Shown piece by piece: positions 8,354 to 19,413 of a stretch of DNA of 64,000 bases. Below the pieces are notes generated by a model, which was not told where the DNA came from, searched no databases, and saw only the letters and a program-made list of their open reading frames with translations. How positions within the stretch are numbered: the first letter of the stretch is position 1; every line of letters starts with the position of its first letter. Both the position numbers and the translations under genes were made by a program. Source of the stretch: Betaproteobacteria bacterium (GTDB lineage Bacteria > Pseudomonadota > Gammaproteobacteria > Burkholderiales > Casimicrobiaceae); contig JADKKQ010000005.1 in assembly GCA_016720425.1 (NCBI GenBank), positions 124,001 to 188,000 on the forward strand, given 5' to 3'.

Positions 8354-9923
8354 CTAGTCGAGGCCCAGCGCGCCGGCGGGCGAGAAGTGGCGCTCGCTGT
8401 GCGCGCCCCCGGCGACGAACGACCCGCTCATCAGCAGGCCGATCTCCCCGGCGTGGGTGTCCGCCCGGGGCCGGGCTTCGGACAGCCGTCCCTGGGCGAT
8501 GACCGCGATGCGATCGCAGATCTCGAACAGCTCGTCGAGCTCCTCGGAGATCACCAGCACCGCGACGCCGGCGTCGCGCAGGTCGAGCAGCGCCTGGCGG
8601 ATCTGCGCCGCCGCACCGACGTCGACGCCCCAGGTCGGCTGCGCGGCGACCAGCACCCGCGGATGCTGGCGAATCTCGCGGCCGACGATGAACTTCTGCA
8701 GGTTGCCGCCGGAGAGGCTGCGCGCGACCGCCTGCGCCCCGCCGGCCTTGACGTTGAAGTCGGCGATCGTCGCCAGCGCGAAGTCGCGCGCGGCGCCGTG
8801 GCGGACGAAGCCGTGGCGGGCGAGGGCGTGGCGGTGCGCGGTGAGCAGCGTGTTTTCGGCCAGCGACATGTCCGGCACGGCGCCGCGACCGAGGCGCTCT
8901 TCCGGCACGAAGCCGAACCCGAGCGCGCCGCTGCGCGGCATCCAGCGTGCCGGCCGGCCGGCCGTTGAGCACGATCGCCGCCGCGTCGGCGATGGTGCGC
9001 TCGCCGGACAGCGCGGCGAGGAGTTCCTTCTGGCCGTTGCCCGACACGCCGGCGATGCCGACGATCTCGCCGGCGTGGACGGCGAGGTTGATCTGGTGGA
9101 GGTCGGTGCCGAAGGGGTCGTCCGCCGGCAGCGACAGGTTGCTGACGACCAGCGCACCGTCGCCGCGCGCCGGCGCCGCGCGATGCTCCGGGTGCGGCAG
9201 GTCGCCGCCGATCATCATCCGGGCGAGCGACGTCGCCGATTCGTGCCGGGGATCGCAGGTGCCGGTCACGCGGCCGGCGCGCAGCACCGTCGCGCGGTGG
9301 CACAGCGCGCGGATCTCGTGCAGCTTGTGGCTGATGTAGAGGATGCTGCAGCCCTCGGCGGCCAGCGTGCGCAGCGTCTCGAACAGTCGCTCGACGGCCT
9401 GCGGCGTCAGCACCGACGTCGGCTCGTCCATGATCAGCAGCTTCGGGTCCTGCAGCAGGCAGCGGACGATCTCGACCCGCTGGCGCTCGCCCACCGACAT
9501 CGTGTGCACGTGCCGGTCGGGGTCGAGCGGAAGGCCGTAGTGCGCCGACACGTCGCGGATGCGCGCCGGGAGGTCGCCGCCGCCGTCGGTGTCGAGGGCC
9601 AGCACGATGTTCTCGGCCACCGTCAGCGTCTCGAACAGCGAGAAGTGCTGGAACACCATGCCGATGCCGAGCCGGCGCGCGCGGGCCGGGTTGCCGATCG
9701 TCACCGCGTCCTCGTTCCAGTGGATCGTGCCGGCGTCGGGTCGGACGACGCCGTAGATGATCTTCATCAGCGTCGACTTGCCGGCGCCGTTCTCGCCGAG
9801 CACCGCGTGGATCTCGCCCGGCAGCACCTCGAGGTCGATGCCGTCGTTGGCGACGACCGAAGGATAGATCTTGGTGATGCCCGACAGGCGCAGGCGGGGC
9901 GGGGCGGGCGGCGCTGCGGACAT
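8354..9923 (-). CDS. BMP-type ABC transporter ATPase, double NBD (interrupted by a one-base frameshift near 8940)
   Basis: Start ATG at 9923 (MSAAPPAPPRLRLSGITKIY). The first nucleotide-binding domain has GENGAGKST, the switch region MSVGERQRVEI and LLIMDEPTSVLTP. The second has a degenerate Walker A (GVSGNGQKE), as is usual for sugar/nucleoside ATPases, LSGGNLQKFIVGRE and the VLVISEELDELFEICDRI helix. The frame breaks between TLDAAQRR and ALGFGFVPEERLGRG around 8935-8945. Total length is 3n+1, consistent with one extra base, and the coding sense resumes at once, so sequencing error is more likely than inactivation. The gene sits 8 bp after xdhC. An ATPase of this class would energise the two permeases and the BMP binder. 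Confidence 0.85.
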
Positions 9924-9931
9924 GGGAGCGA

Positions 9932-11057
9932 TTATGCCGCAGCGGACGGCCCGTCGGGGACGGCGCCGGCGTCGGCACGCTCGCGTCGCGCCAGGATCTC
10001 TGCTGCCACCGCGACGGCGATGGTTCCGGGCGACTTGCCGCGCGGCAATCCGGCGCCGCCGCCGATCGGGCACACGACGCGGTCGAGCGCCGCCGGCGGC
10101 AGGCCGCGCTCGGCGAGCCGCCGCGCCAGTTGCGCCCGCTTGGCGCGCGAGCCGATCATGCCGAGATAGCTCCAGTCGTCGCGCGCCAGGGCGGCGGCGA
10201 CGAGTTCGAAATCGAGCGCGTGGCTGTGCGTGGCGACGAGCAGGTGGGCGCCGGCAGGGGCGTGCCGGAGCTCGGCTTCCGGCAGGTCGGTGACGACGAT
10301 CTCGACGTTGGGCGCCACGACCGGCGGAAAGTCCGCCTCGCGCTCGTCGATCCAGCGCAGCCGGGCCGGCAGCGCACCGAAGACCTGCGCCAGCGCGCGG
10401 CCGACGTGGCCGTTGCCGAACAGCCAGACGTCGAAGGCCGCGGCACGCGGCAAGAGCACCAGCACCGGGCCGCCGGCCGTCTGTTCGATCGTCGCCCGCG
10501 GCGCATCGGCACGGTCGTCGACCAGCAGCGCCCGGGCCCGCGCGATCATGGCCGCGTCGGTCGCGGCGTCGCCGAGGCTGCCGTGCACCGCGGTGGCCGA
10601 GACGCGCATCCGGCGACCGGGGTGGCCCGGGCCGCCGGGGGGGGGGGGAGGGCGACAAGGATCGCCAGCGCGGTGCCGGCACGCGCCGCGCCGTCGACTT
10701 CGGCGAGCCAGTCGCGGTCGGCGGTCACGAAGGTGGCGAAGGCGAGGGTCGCGACTCCCCCGCAGCACTGCCCGACGCTCGCGGCCAGCGGAAAGCGCAC
10801 CAGCGTCGACGCTCCGGCAGCGGCGGCGTCCGTGGCGAGCGCCGCCCGGGCGATGCGCAGCGCCTCGAACTCGAGCTTGCCGCCGCCGATGGTGCCGACC
10901 GCGCCGGTCGCCGTCACGACCATCGTCGCGCCGGTCTCGCGCGGGGTCGAGCCGCGGGCGCCGGCGACGCACACCAGCACGGCGCGGGGCGCACGGTCCA
11001 GCGCCGCCGCGAGGGCCGCGAACGGCGTGTCGGCGCCGGCGAAGGTCGCGACGCCGG

Positions 11058-11061
<4 letters not shown>
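9932..11061 (-). CDS. xdhC: Xanthine dehydrogenase accessory protein XdhC (frame broken in a 12-G run)
   Basis: XdhC binds and sulphurates the molybdenum cofactor and hands it to XdhB. The N-terminal part starts at GTG 11061 (TGVATFAGADTPFAALAAAL), with GSTPRETGATMVV, GTIGGGKLEFEAL and PLAASVGQCCGGV. The C-terminal part has the Rossmann segment LFGNGHVGRALAQVFG, LVATHSHALDFELV, YLGMIGSRAKR and CPIGGG. The two halves lie in different frames and meet at the homopolymer 10637-10648. The length is 3n+2, so one base is probably missing there. The start overlaps the xdhB stop by four bases (GTGA), and the next gene begins 8 bp downstream, as expected for one operon. Confidence 0.88.
10637..10648. 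repeat. 12-base G homopolymer inside xdhC
   Basis: Twelve consecutive G on the plus strand (C on the coding strand, reading PPPP). The xdhC frame changes exactly across it, so its length is suspect. Confidence 0.9.
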
Positions 11062-13394
<2,333 letters not shown>

Positions 13395-13414
13395 CGCGGT
13401 GCGTCTTCGGTCGC

Positions 13415-14920
13415 TCAGGCGGTGACGTCCTGCACCCGCAGCGGCAGGTCGCCGCGGCGGGCAGGATCGGTCTGCAGCCAGAAGCGCCAGACGAGGCGCT
13501 CGAGCGCTCGCCGCCGATAGTCGGCCGTGGCGCGGTGGTCGGTGATCGGCGCGAACTCGGCGCCGATCGCGTCCATCGCCGCCTGCGCCGCGGCCTGGTT
13601 CCAGTCGCGACCGGCGAGCGCGCGCTCGGCGGCGACGGCACGGCGCGGTGTCGCCGCGACGCCACCGCAGCCGATGCGCGCGCGGACGATGCGCGCCCCG
13701 TCGAGGTCGAGGCGGAGCGCGAGAGCGACCGCCGCGATGTCCTGGTCGTGCCGCCGCGAGAGCTTGTAGGCGCGCAGCACCGTGCCCGCAGCGCGCGCCG
13801 GCACGAGGATGCGGACCAGGAATTCGCCGGGCTGCAGCGCGGTCCGCGGGTGGGCGAGATAGAAGTCCTCGAGCGCCAGCCGGCGCGTCGCGGCGCCCCG
13901 CCGCAGCTCGATCTGCGCACCCAGCGCGATCAGCGCCGGCATCGAATCGCCGATCGGCGAGGCGTTGGCGACGTTGCCGCCGAGCGTTCCGGCACGGCGT
14001 ATCGGCACCGAGGCGAAGCGCTCCCAGATCTCGCGCAGTTCGGGCCAGTCGACGTCCAGCGCGGCGAACGCACGCTCCAGCGAGGCGGCCGCGCCGATGC
14101 TGCAGCCGCCGTCGTCGCGGCGGATCGCCTGCAGCTCGGCGACCCGGCCGGTGTGGATGAGATCGCCCAGCGGCTGCTGCTGCTTGGTGACCCGGAGCGC
14201 GAGGTCGGTGCCGCCGGCGAGAAGGCGCGCGTCGGGGTGGTCGGCGACGCAACGCGCCAGCGCTTCCAGCGTCGCCGGCGCGTGACAGGTCTGCGCCCCG
14301 TGCCGATAGGTCACGTCGCCCGCCCGGGCGAGCCGGCGCAGCCGCAGCGCGAGCGCGCGCTCCTCGGCGCTGACTTGCCGCCCCCCGGCCGCGTCCGCTC
14401 CCGGGCCGCGCCAGCCGTCGGGGGGCGCCAGCATCGTCATCGTCTGCGCTGCGGCGAGGATCGGCCGGTAACCGGTGCAGCGGCAGAGATTGCCGGACAG
14501 CGCGACTTCGGCGTCGGCGCGCGACGGCGGCACTGCGCGCTTGTACAGGCCGAAGAGGCTCATCACGAACCCGGGGGTGCAGAAGCCGCACTGCGCGCCG
14601 TGCTCGCGCACCAGCGCCTCCTGGACCGGATGGAGGCCCCCGTCCGGAAGCCTGAGGCTCTCGACGGTGAACACGGCCTTGCCGTCGAGCGTGGGCAGCA
14701 GGCGGATGCAGGCGTTGATCGGGTGCCAGTCGAGGCCGCCGTCGTCGGCCGGCTCGGCGACGATCACCGTGCAGGCGCCGCAGTCGCCCTCGGCGCAGCC
14801 CTCCTTGGTGCCGGTGAGGCGGCGCCGTTCGCGCAGGTACTCGAGCAGCGTTGTCTGCGGCGACAGTCCGGCGACGGCCACTTCTTCGCCGTTGAGCAGC
14901 AAGCGAAGGGCTTCAGCCAT
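13415..14920 (-). CDS. xdhA: Xanthine dehydrogenase small subunit (two [2Fe-2S] clusters and FAD)
   Basis: The 501-residue protein has the plant-ferredoxin-like cluster ligands C42, C47, C50 and C71, then the second cluster ligands in CGFCTPG (C111, C114) and LCRCTGYRP (C146, C148). The FAD domain follows from ~190, with LLAGGTDLALRVTKQ, GGNVANASPIGDS and the C-terminal CO-dehydrogenase flavoprotein part. The enzyme passes electrons from the XdhB molybdenum site to FAD and NAD. It begins 58 bp after the binding-protein gene at 14979 and probably shares its transcript. Order xdhA-xdhB-xdhC is the standard one. Confidence 0.95.
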   Translation of the reverse strand: MAEALRLLLNGEEVAVAGLSPQTTLLEYLRERRRLTGTKEGCAEGDCGACTVIVAEPADDGGLDWHPINACIRLLPTLDGKAVFTVESLRLPDGGLHPVQEALVREHGAQCGFCTPGFVMSLFGLYKRAVPPSRADAEVALSGNLCRCTGYRPILAAAQTMTMLAPPDGWRGPGADAAGGRQVSAEERALALRLRRLARAGDVTYRHGAQTCHAPATLEALARCVADHPDARLLAGGTDLALRVTKQQQPLGDLIHTGRVAELQAIRRDDGGCSIGAAASLERAFAALDVDWPELREIWERFASVPIRRAGTLGGNVANASPIGDSMPALIALGAQIELRRGAATRRLALEDFYLAHPRTALQPGEFLVRILVPARAAGTVLRAYKLSRRHDQDIAAVALALRLDLDGARIVRARIGCGGVAATPRRAVAAERALAGRDWNQAAAQAAMDAIGAEFAPITDHRATADYRRRALERLVWRFWLQTDPARRGDLPLRVQDVTA

Positions 14921-14978
14921 CGGGACGCGGCGTCGGACGAGGTCGGTCGGAGCGGGCAGCGTCGCTGCGGACGGTCGG

Positions 14979-15863
14979 CTACTCCGGTATCACGTGCAGC
15001 AGGTAGAGCGCGGCGAGGAGCCCCGACGGACGGCCCAGCCGGCCCAGCCAGCGGTCGAAGATGCGCTCGATCTCGCCGCTGGCGTAGATCCGGCTCAGCG
15101 CACGATCGACCTCGAGGCGGAAGGCCGAATCGTCGCGCGGCAACGCGAACGCCAGCGGTTCGTAGGAGAGGTCCTCGGGCAACAGCGCCAGCGCCTGGGG
15201 ATCCTTGCCCTGCGCCGCGAGGCCGATCAGCTTGATCTTGTCGCCGGCGAAGGCGTCGAGCGATCCGGACTCGAGCATCGCGATGCCCTCGCCGCCCTCG
15301 TTGAGCCGCGTCACCCTGGCGTTCGTCTGCGTCTGCTTCAGCAACGCGTCCAGGCGTGCTTCGGTCGTGGTGCCGGCGAGCACGCCGATGTTCTTGCCGG
15401 CGAGATCGGCGAGCCGCCGGGTCGCGGCGTCGGCCTTGACCATCAACCCGCCGGAGTCGACGAACACCAGCGCGGAGAAATCGACCTCGCGCATCCGCGA
15501 CAGCGACGCGGTGGTGTTGGCGCAATCGAGGTCGGCCTTGCCGCCGGCCACCATTGCCACGCGCTCGGCGGCGGAGCCCACGATCCAGCGCGTCTGCAGC
15601 TCGGGCAGCGCCAGCGTGCGCCCGATGTCGGCGATCACGCGGCGGCAGAGGTCGATGGCGAAGCCGGCCGGCTCGCCGTTCGCCGCGACGTGCGAAAAGG
15701 GCAGCGAGTCGCCGGAGAACGCGACCCGGATCTCCTTGGCCGTGCGGATCCGGTTCAGCGTGTCGGGGACCGTGCGCGGCGCCGGCTGGGCGAGGGCGAG
15801 CGTCGCGGTGGCGGCGAGCACGACGGCGAGCGGCAGGAGGAAACGGGGACGGAGCAGACGCAT
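14979..15863 (-). CDS. Periplasmic solute-binding protein, family 3 (amino-acid type), upstream of xdhA
   Basis: This 294-residue precursor has a signal peptide (LLPLAVVLAATATLALAQ) and the family-3 core: LNRIRTAKEIRVAFSGDSLPFS, GFAIDLCRRVIADIG, DLDCANTTASLSRMREVDFS, a GVLAGTTTEARL hinge and the C-terminal IERIFDRWLGRLG. No matching permease or ATPase is adjacent. It is divergent from a paralogue at 16141 with the same two closing blocks (RWLG-LGRP and a final -PE). It lies 58 bp upstream of xdhA on the same strand, so it may head the purine operon. The ligand is unknown; amino acids are the family default. Confidence 0.85.
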   Translation of the reverse strand: MRLLRPRFLLPLAVVLAATATLALAQPAPRTVPDTLNRIRTAKEIRVAFSGDSLPFSHVAANGEPAGFAIDLCRRVIADIGRTLALPELQTRWIVGSAAERVAMVAGGKADLDCANTTASLSRMREVDFSALVFVDSGGLMVKADAATRRLADLAGKNIGVLAGTTTEARLDALLKQTQTNARVTRLNEGGEGIAMLESGSLDAFAGDKIKLIGLAAQGKDPQALALLPEDLSYEPLAFALPRDDSAFRLEVDRALSRIYASGEIERIFDRWLGRLGRPSGLLAALYLLHVIPE

Positions 15864-16140
15864 GGGTGACGATCCTGAGGATTGCTGCAGGCGCGGGTCC
15901 GGGACCCGCGGCGAACCGGCTGCCGCAGGAGGCCCGTCTGCCCCCCGACGAGGGCGCCCGGATCGGCGCGGCAGGCGAGGGTCAAGTGTACGCGATCTGG
16001 CCGCCGGACCGCGCCTCACGGCAGGCAGTCCGTCGCCTGTCGGCACCGCGCGCACGTGGCCGGAGACTCCCCGACGCCGGGGGGCGACCGCGGAGGCGTG
16101 CATGCTAAACTCGCCCCCGATTTCAACGAGGTGATTGCCC
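15864..16140. promoter_or_regulatory. Divergent promoter region between two binding-protein paralogues
   Basis: These 277 bp separate two divergent family-3 binding-protein genes, each heading a long operon, so both promoters must lie here or very near. I could not find a convincing -35/-10 pair; a GAGGTGA ribosome site (16128-16134) precedes the plus-strand ATG. Confidence 0.5.
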
Positions 16141-17013
16141 ATGAATTGCCGACCGCTCTTCGGCCTCGCCGTCGCCGCCGCCCTCGTCGTCCTCGGCGCG
16201 GCGCCGGCCGGGGCGGCCGCACCCTCGCCGACGCTCGATCGCATCAAGGAAGCCCGCGCCATCACGCTCGGCTACCGCAGCGATGCCGCTCCGTTCTCGT
16301 TCAAGGATCGCGACGGCCGCGTCCTCGGCTACAGCGTCGAGCTCTGCGCTCGCGTCGCGACCGCCGTCCAGAAGGACCTCGGCCTCGCCGAGATGAAGGT
16401 GCTGTGGCAGCCGCTCGACGCCGCCGATCGCATCGCCGCAGTGGCTTCCGGCCGCGTCGACGTCGAGTGCGGGACGACCACCGCGACCTTGACGCGGATG
16501 AAGGCCGTCGACTTCAGCCTGCCGATCTTCGTCGACGGCGGCAGCGTTCTCGTTCGCGCGAAGGCCAAGCTGAAGCGCCTCGCCGACCTCAAGGGCAAGC
16601 GGATCGGGGCGATCGGCGGCACGACCACCGAGGAGGCGATCGTCCGCATGATGAATTCGCTGGGCGGGACCGCCGTCATGGTGCCGGTCAAGGACGGCGC
16701 CGAGGGCATGCAGCAGCTCGCGCGCGGCGCCGTCGACGCCTACGCCGCCGACCGGGTGGTGCTCGCCCGGCTGCGGCAGCGGCAGCCGAAGCCGTCCGAG
16801 TTCGAGTTCATCGCCGGCGATTTCTCGTTCGAGCCCTACGCGCTGGTCATGAGCCGCGACGATCCCGAGCTCAGGCTGATCGTCAACCGCACGCTGGCCG
16901 GGCTCTACCGCAGCGGCGAGATCGATCCGATCTTCCAGCGCTGGCTGGGCAGCCTCGGCCGCCCGGGGCCGCTGCTGCACTCGATGTACTACCTCAACAC
17001 GCTGCCGGAGTGA
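16141..17013 (+). CDS. Periplasmic solute-binding protein, family 3, heading the MCE operon
   Basis: The 290-residue precursor starts at ATG 16141 (a TTG two codons earlier is less likely given the GAGGTGA site). It has a signal peptide ending AGAAA and shows LDRIKEARAITLGYRSDAAP, the DVECGTTTATLTRMKAVDFS block, GAIGGTTTEEAIV and the closing RWLGSLGRP. It is a clear paralogue of the minus-strand protein at 14979. It is followed after only 3 bp by a small secreted-protein gene and then by an MCE lipid-transport set. The ligand cannot be named; pairing with an MCE system rather than an amino-acid permease is unusual and is an inference from spacing. Confidence 0.85.
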   Translation: MNCRPLFGLAVAAALVVLGAAPAGAAAPSPTLDRIKEARAITLGYRSDAAPFSFKDRDGRVLGYSVELCARVATAVQKDLGLAEMKVLWQPLDAADRIAAVASGRVDVECGTTTATLTRMKAVDFSLPIFVDGGSVLVRAKAKLKRLADLKGKRIGAIGGTTTEEAIVRMMNSLGGTAVMVPVKDGAEGMQQLARGAVDAYAADRVVLARLRQRQPKPSEFEFIAGDFSFEPYALVMSRDDPELRLIVNRTLAGLYRSGEIDPIFQRWLGSLGRPGPLLHSMYYLNTLPE

Positions 17014-17016
17014 GTC

Positions 17017-17472
17017 ATGGCCCGCGCCTCCACCTGCCTGCAGGCCGTCGTCGCGATCGTTGCGGCAACGCTCCTCGCGGCCCACGCGCACGCGCAGCCG
17101 GCGCCAGCCGGCGCCGATTGCGTGCAGTTCCCCTGCGGACGCGTCCTGTCCATCGTTCAGGTGACCGTCAAGGAGGACTGGACGCCGCTCGGCACCACCA
17201 CCGGCGCGCTGTCGCCCGGCAGCCGCCCCGGACAGGTCGCGACGGTGGTCGAGTTCGGACCGGGGATGACGAACCGGGGCGTGGTGGTGCTCGGCGCGTC
17301 CGGCGGCGCGGTCTACCGCAAGTCGCCGAACGCCTACGAGAAGCCGCAGTGGCAGGTGACGGTGCAGCTCGACAGCGGGCGGACCCGGGTGCTGACGGTC
17401 GCCTACGAGCCCTACGTGCGCGAAGGCGATCGGGTGCGCGTCGCCGGCAACCACGTCGAGCTCGTCGACTGA
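17017..17472 (+). CDS. Small secreted protein of unknown function in the MCE operon
   Basis: The 151-residue precursor has a signal peptide (ALAVVAIVAATLL-type core, cleavage after AHAHA). The mature part begins with a CxxxxC pair (C35, C40), then a beta-rich region and a C-terminal YEPYVREGDRVRVAGNHVEL segment resembling the small barrel at the end of SlyB/Pcp-type envelope proteins, but without the glycine zipper. No lipobox. The ATG is 3 bp after the binding-protein stop and the next gene follows after 28 bp, so an envelope role linked to lipid transport is plausible but unproven. Confidence 0.65.
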   Translation: MARASTCLQAVVAIVAATLLAAHAHAQPAPAGADCVQFPCGRVLSIVQVTVKEDWTPLGTTTGALSPGSRPGQVATVVEFGPGMTNRGVVVLGASGGAVYRKSPNAYEKPQWQVTVQLDSGRTRVLTVAYEPYVREGDRVRVAGNHVELVD

Positions 17473-17500
17473 CCCCTCATCCGAGGGGCAGGCGCACGCG

Positions 17501-18613
17501 ATGGCGCAGCTGGCGATCGACGACCGGCCCGACGGGCAGCGGATCATCGCGCTGACCGGCCGGCTCGACGCGACGACGCTGCCGGCGCTGTGGCAGCCGG
17601 CGCGCGATGCCGTCGCCCGCGCGCCCGCGGGGCCGATCGTGGTCGACGCCGCCGGCATCGAGTACTGCGACGGCGCCGGCGTGGCGCTGTTCGTCGACCT
17701 GCTGCGGTCGCCGCGCGGCGCCTCGGTCGAGGTCAGGAACCTGCAGCCCGCGTCGGCGGTGCTGCTGCGGCAGTTCGATCCCCAGGTCTTCGACCACGAC
17801 CTCGATCCCGAGCTGCCGCGCGGCCGCGTGCTGGAGGAGATCGGGCGCGCCGCCGCCACGACCTGGCGCGACGTGCGCACGCAGGTGGAATTCATCGGCG
17901 AGACCGCGGCCGCGATGGCCTACGCGGCCACTCACCCGCGCAGCGTGCGCTGGAAGGAGGTCTGGCACATCTGCGAGCGCGTCGGCGTCGACGCGCTGCC
18001 GATCGTCGCGCTGATCTCGTTCCTGATGGGGATGATCCTCGCCTTCCAGTCGGCGGTGCCGATGAAGCGTTTCGGCGCCGAGATCTTCGTCGCCGACCTG
18101 ATCGGCCTGGCGATGCTCCGCGAGCTGGGGCCGCTCCTGACCGCGATCCTGCTCGCCGGCCGCTCCGGCGCGGCGTTCGCCGCCGAGATCGGCACCATGC
18201 GCGTCAACCAGGAGGTCGACGCGCTGACCACGATGGGGCTCGACCCGGTGCGCTTCCTGGTGACGCCGCGGATCATCGCGGCGGTGCTGATGACCCCGCT
18301 GCTCACGCTGTTCGCCGACCTCGTCGGCATGGTCGGCGGAGCGGTCACGATGACGTCGTTCTCGATCCCCTTCGTCACCTTCCTGAAGGAGGTCGACGGC
18401 GCGGTGAACCTCGACGACTTCCTGGCCGGGTTCGTCAAGTCGTTCGTGTTCGCGGTGCTCGTCGCCGGCATCGGCTGCCTGCGCGGGCTGCAGACCCGCG
18501 CCGGCGCCTCCGCCGTCGGCGAGTCGGCGACCCGCGCGGTCGTCTCCGGCATCATCCTGCTGGTGGTGATCGACGGCGTGTTCGCGCTGATCTACTTCCT
18601 GCTGGACGTCTGA
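17501..18613 (+). CDS. STAS-MlaE fusion permease of an MCE phospholipid transporter
   Basis: The 370-residue protein joins an N-terminal STAS domain (about residues 1-100, GRLDATTLPALW, VDAAGIEYCDGAGVALFVDLL) to an MlaE-type permease (from ~150, including SFLMGMILAFQSAVPM, MLRELGPLLTAILLAGRSGAAFAAEIGTM cut by the conserved RELGP motif, and VNQEVDALTTMGLDP). In E. coli MlaB (STAS) and MlaE are separate; here one chain supplies both. The complex moves phospholipids between inner and outer membrane together with the ATPase, MCE protein and lipoprotein encoded next. The start follows a weak ribosome site 28 bp after the preceding gene. Confidence 0.92.
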   Translation: MAQLAIDDRPDGQRIIALTGRLDATTLPALWQPARDAVARAPAGPIVVDAAGIEYCDGAGVALFVDLLRSPRGASVEVRNLQPASAVLLRQFDPQVFDHDLDPELPRGRVLEEIGRAAATTWRDVRTQVEFIGETAAAMAYAATHPRSVRWKEVWHICERVGVDALPIVALISFLMGMILAFQSAVPMKRFGAEIFVADLIGLAMLRELGPLLTAILLAGRSGAAFAAEIGTMRVNQEVDALTTMGLDPVRFLVTPRIIAAVLMTPLLTLFADLVGMVGGAVTMTSFSIPFVTFLKEVDGAVNLDDFLAGFVKSFVFAVLVAGIGCLRGLQTRAGASAVGESATRAVVSGIILLVVIDGVFALIYFLLDV

Positions 18614-18615
18614 CC

Positions 18616-19413
18616 GTGCCGGCCGCCGACGCCGCCGAGGCGATCATCCGGGTCGAGGGCATCGCCGCCGGCTACGACGGCAACGCGATCCTCGACGACC
18701 TCAACTTCGAGATCCGGCGCGGCGAGGTGTTCGGCATCCTGGGCGGGTCGGGCTGCGGCAAGAGCACGCTGATGAAGCACATGATCGGCCTGTTGCCGCC
18801 GGTGGCAGGCAAGGTCTACATCGGCGGCGACGACATCGTGGCCGCGGGCGACGACGAGCTGGAGGTCATCCGACGCCGCTTCGGCGTCATGTACCAGTCG
18901 GGCGCGCTGTTCGGGTCGATGACGCTGCTGGAGAACGTCCGCCTGCCGCTCGAGGCCTACACGGCGCTGCCGGGGGAGGCGATCGACCTCGTCGCGCGGA
19001 TGAAGCTCGCGCTGGTCGGGCTCGAGGCGTTCACCGGCCACCTGCCGGCCGAACTCTCGGGCGGCATGCAGAAGCGCGCCGGCATCGCCCGCGCGATGGC
19101 GCTCGACCCGGCGATCCTGTTCCTCGACGAGCCTTCGTCCGGGCTGGACCCGATCACCTCGGCGACGCTCGACGCGACGGTGCGCCGCCTCGCGGAAAAC
19201 CTCGGGGTGACGTTCGTCATCGTCACCCACGACCTGCCCAGCGTGTTCAACTGCGTCGACCGCGTCGTGCTGCTGGATCCGCAAGCCCGGGGTATCATCG
19301 CGGACGGCGACCCGCGGGCGTTGCGCGACGCCAGCGCCGACCCGCGCGTGCGGGCGTTTTTCCGTCGCGAGCCCGAAACCGCCGACAATCGATCGACGAC
19401 CGTCCGCACATGA
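18616..19413 (+). CDS. MlaF-type ABC ATPase of the MCE transporter
   Basis: The 265-residue ATPase begins at GTG 18616, two bases after the permease stop. It has Walker A GGSGCGKST, a Q-loop in FGVMYQSGALFGSM, the signature ELSGGMQKRAGIARA and Walker B ILFLDEPSSGLDP, the set typical of MlaF/YrbF. The C-terminal tail (DPRVRAFFRREPE) is the helper region seen in this subfamily. It powers lipid transfer by the STAS-MlaE permease. Its stop overlaps the next start (ATGA). Confidence 0.93.
   Translation: MPAADAAEAIIRVEGIAAGYDGNAILDDLNFEIRRGEVFGILGGSGCGKSTLMKHMIGLLPPVAGKVYIGGDDIVAAGDDELEVIRRRFGVMYQSGALFGSMTLLENVRLPLEAYTALPGEAIDLVARMKLALVGLEAFTGHLPAELSGGMQKRAGIARAMALDPAILFLDEPSSGLDPITSATLDATVRRLAENLGVTFVIVTHDLPSVFNCVDRVVLLDPQARGIIADGDPRALRDASADPRVRAFFRREPETADNRSTTVRT

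Noticed and set aside
8935..8945. Programmed frameshifting in the nup-type ATPase
   Set aside because: No slippery heptamer is present, and the same defect type occurs in many unrelated genes here.
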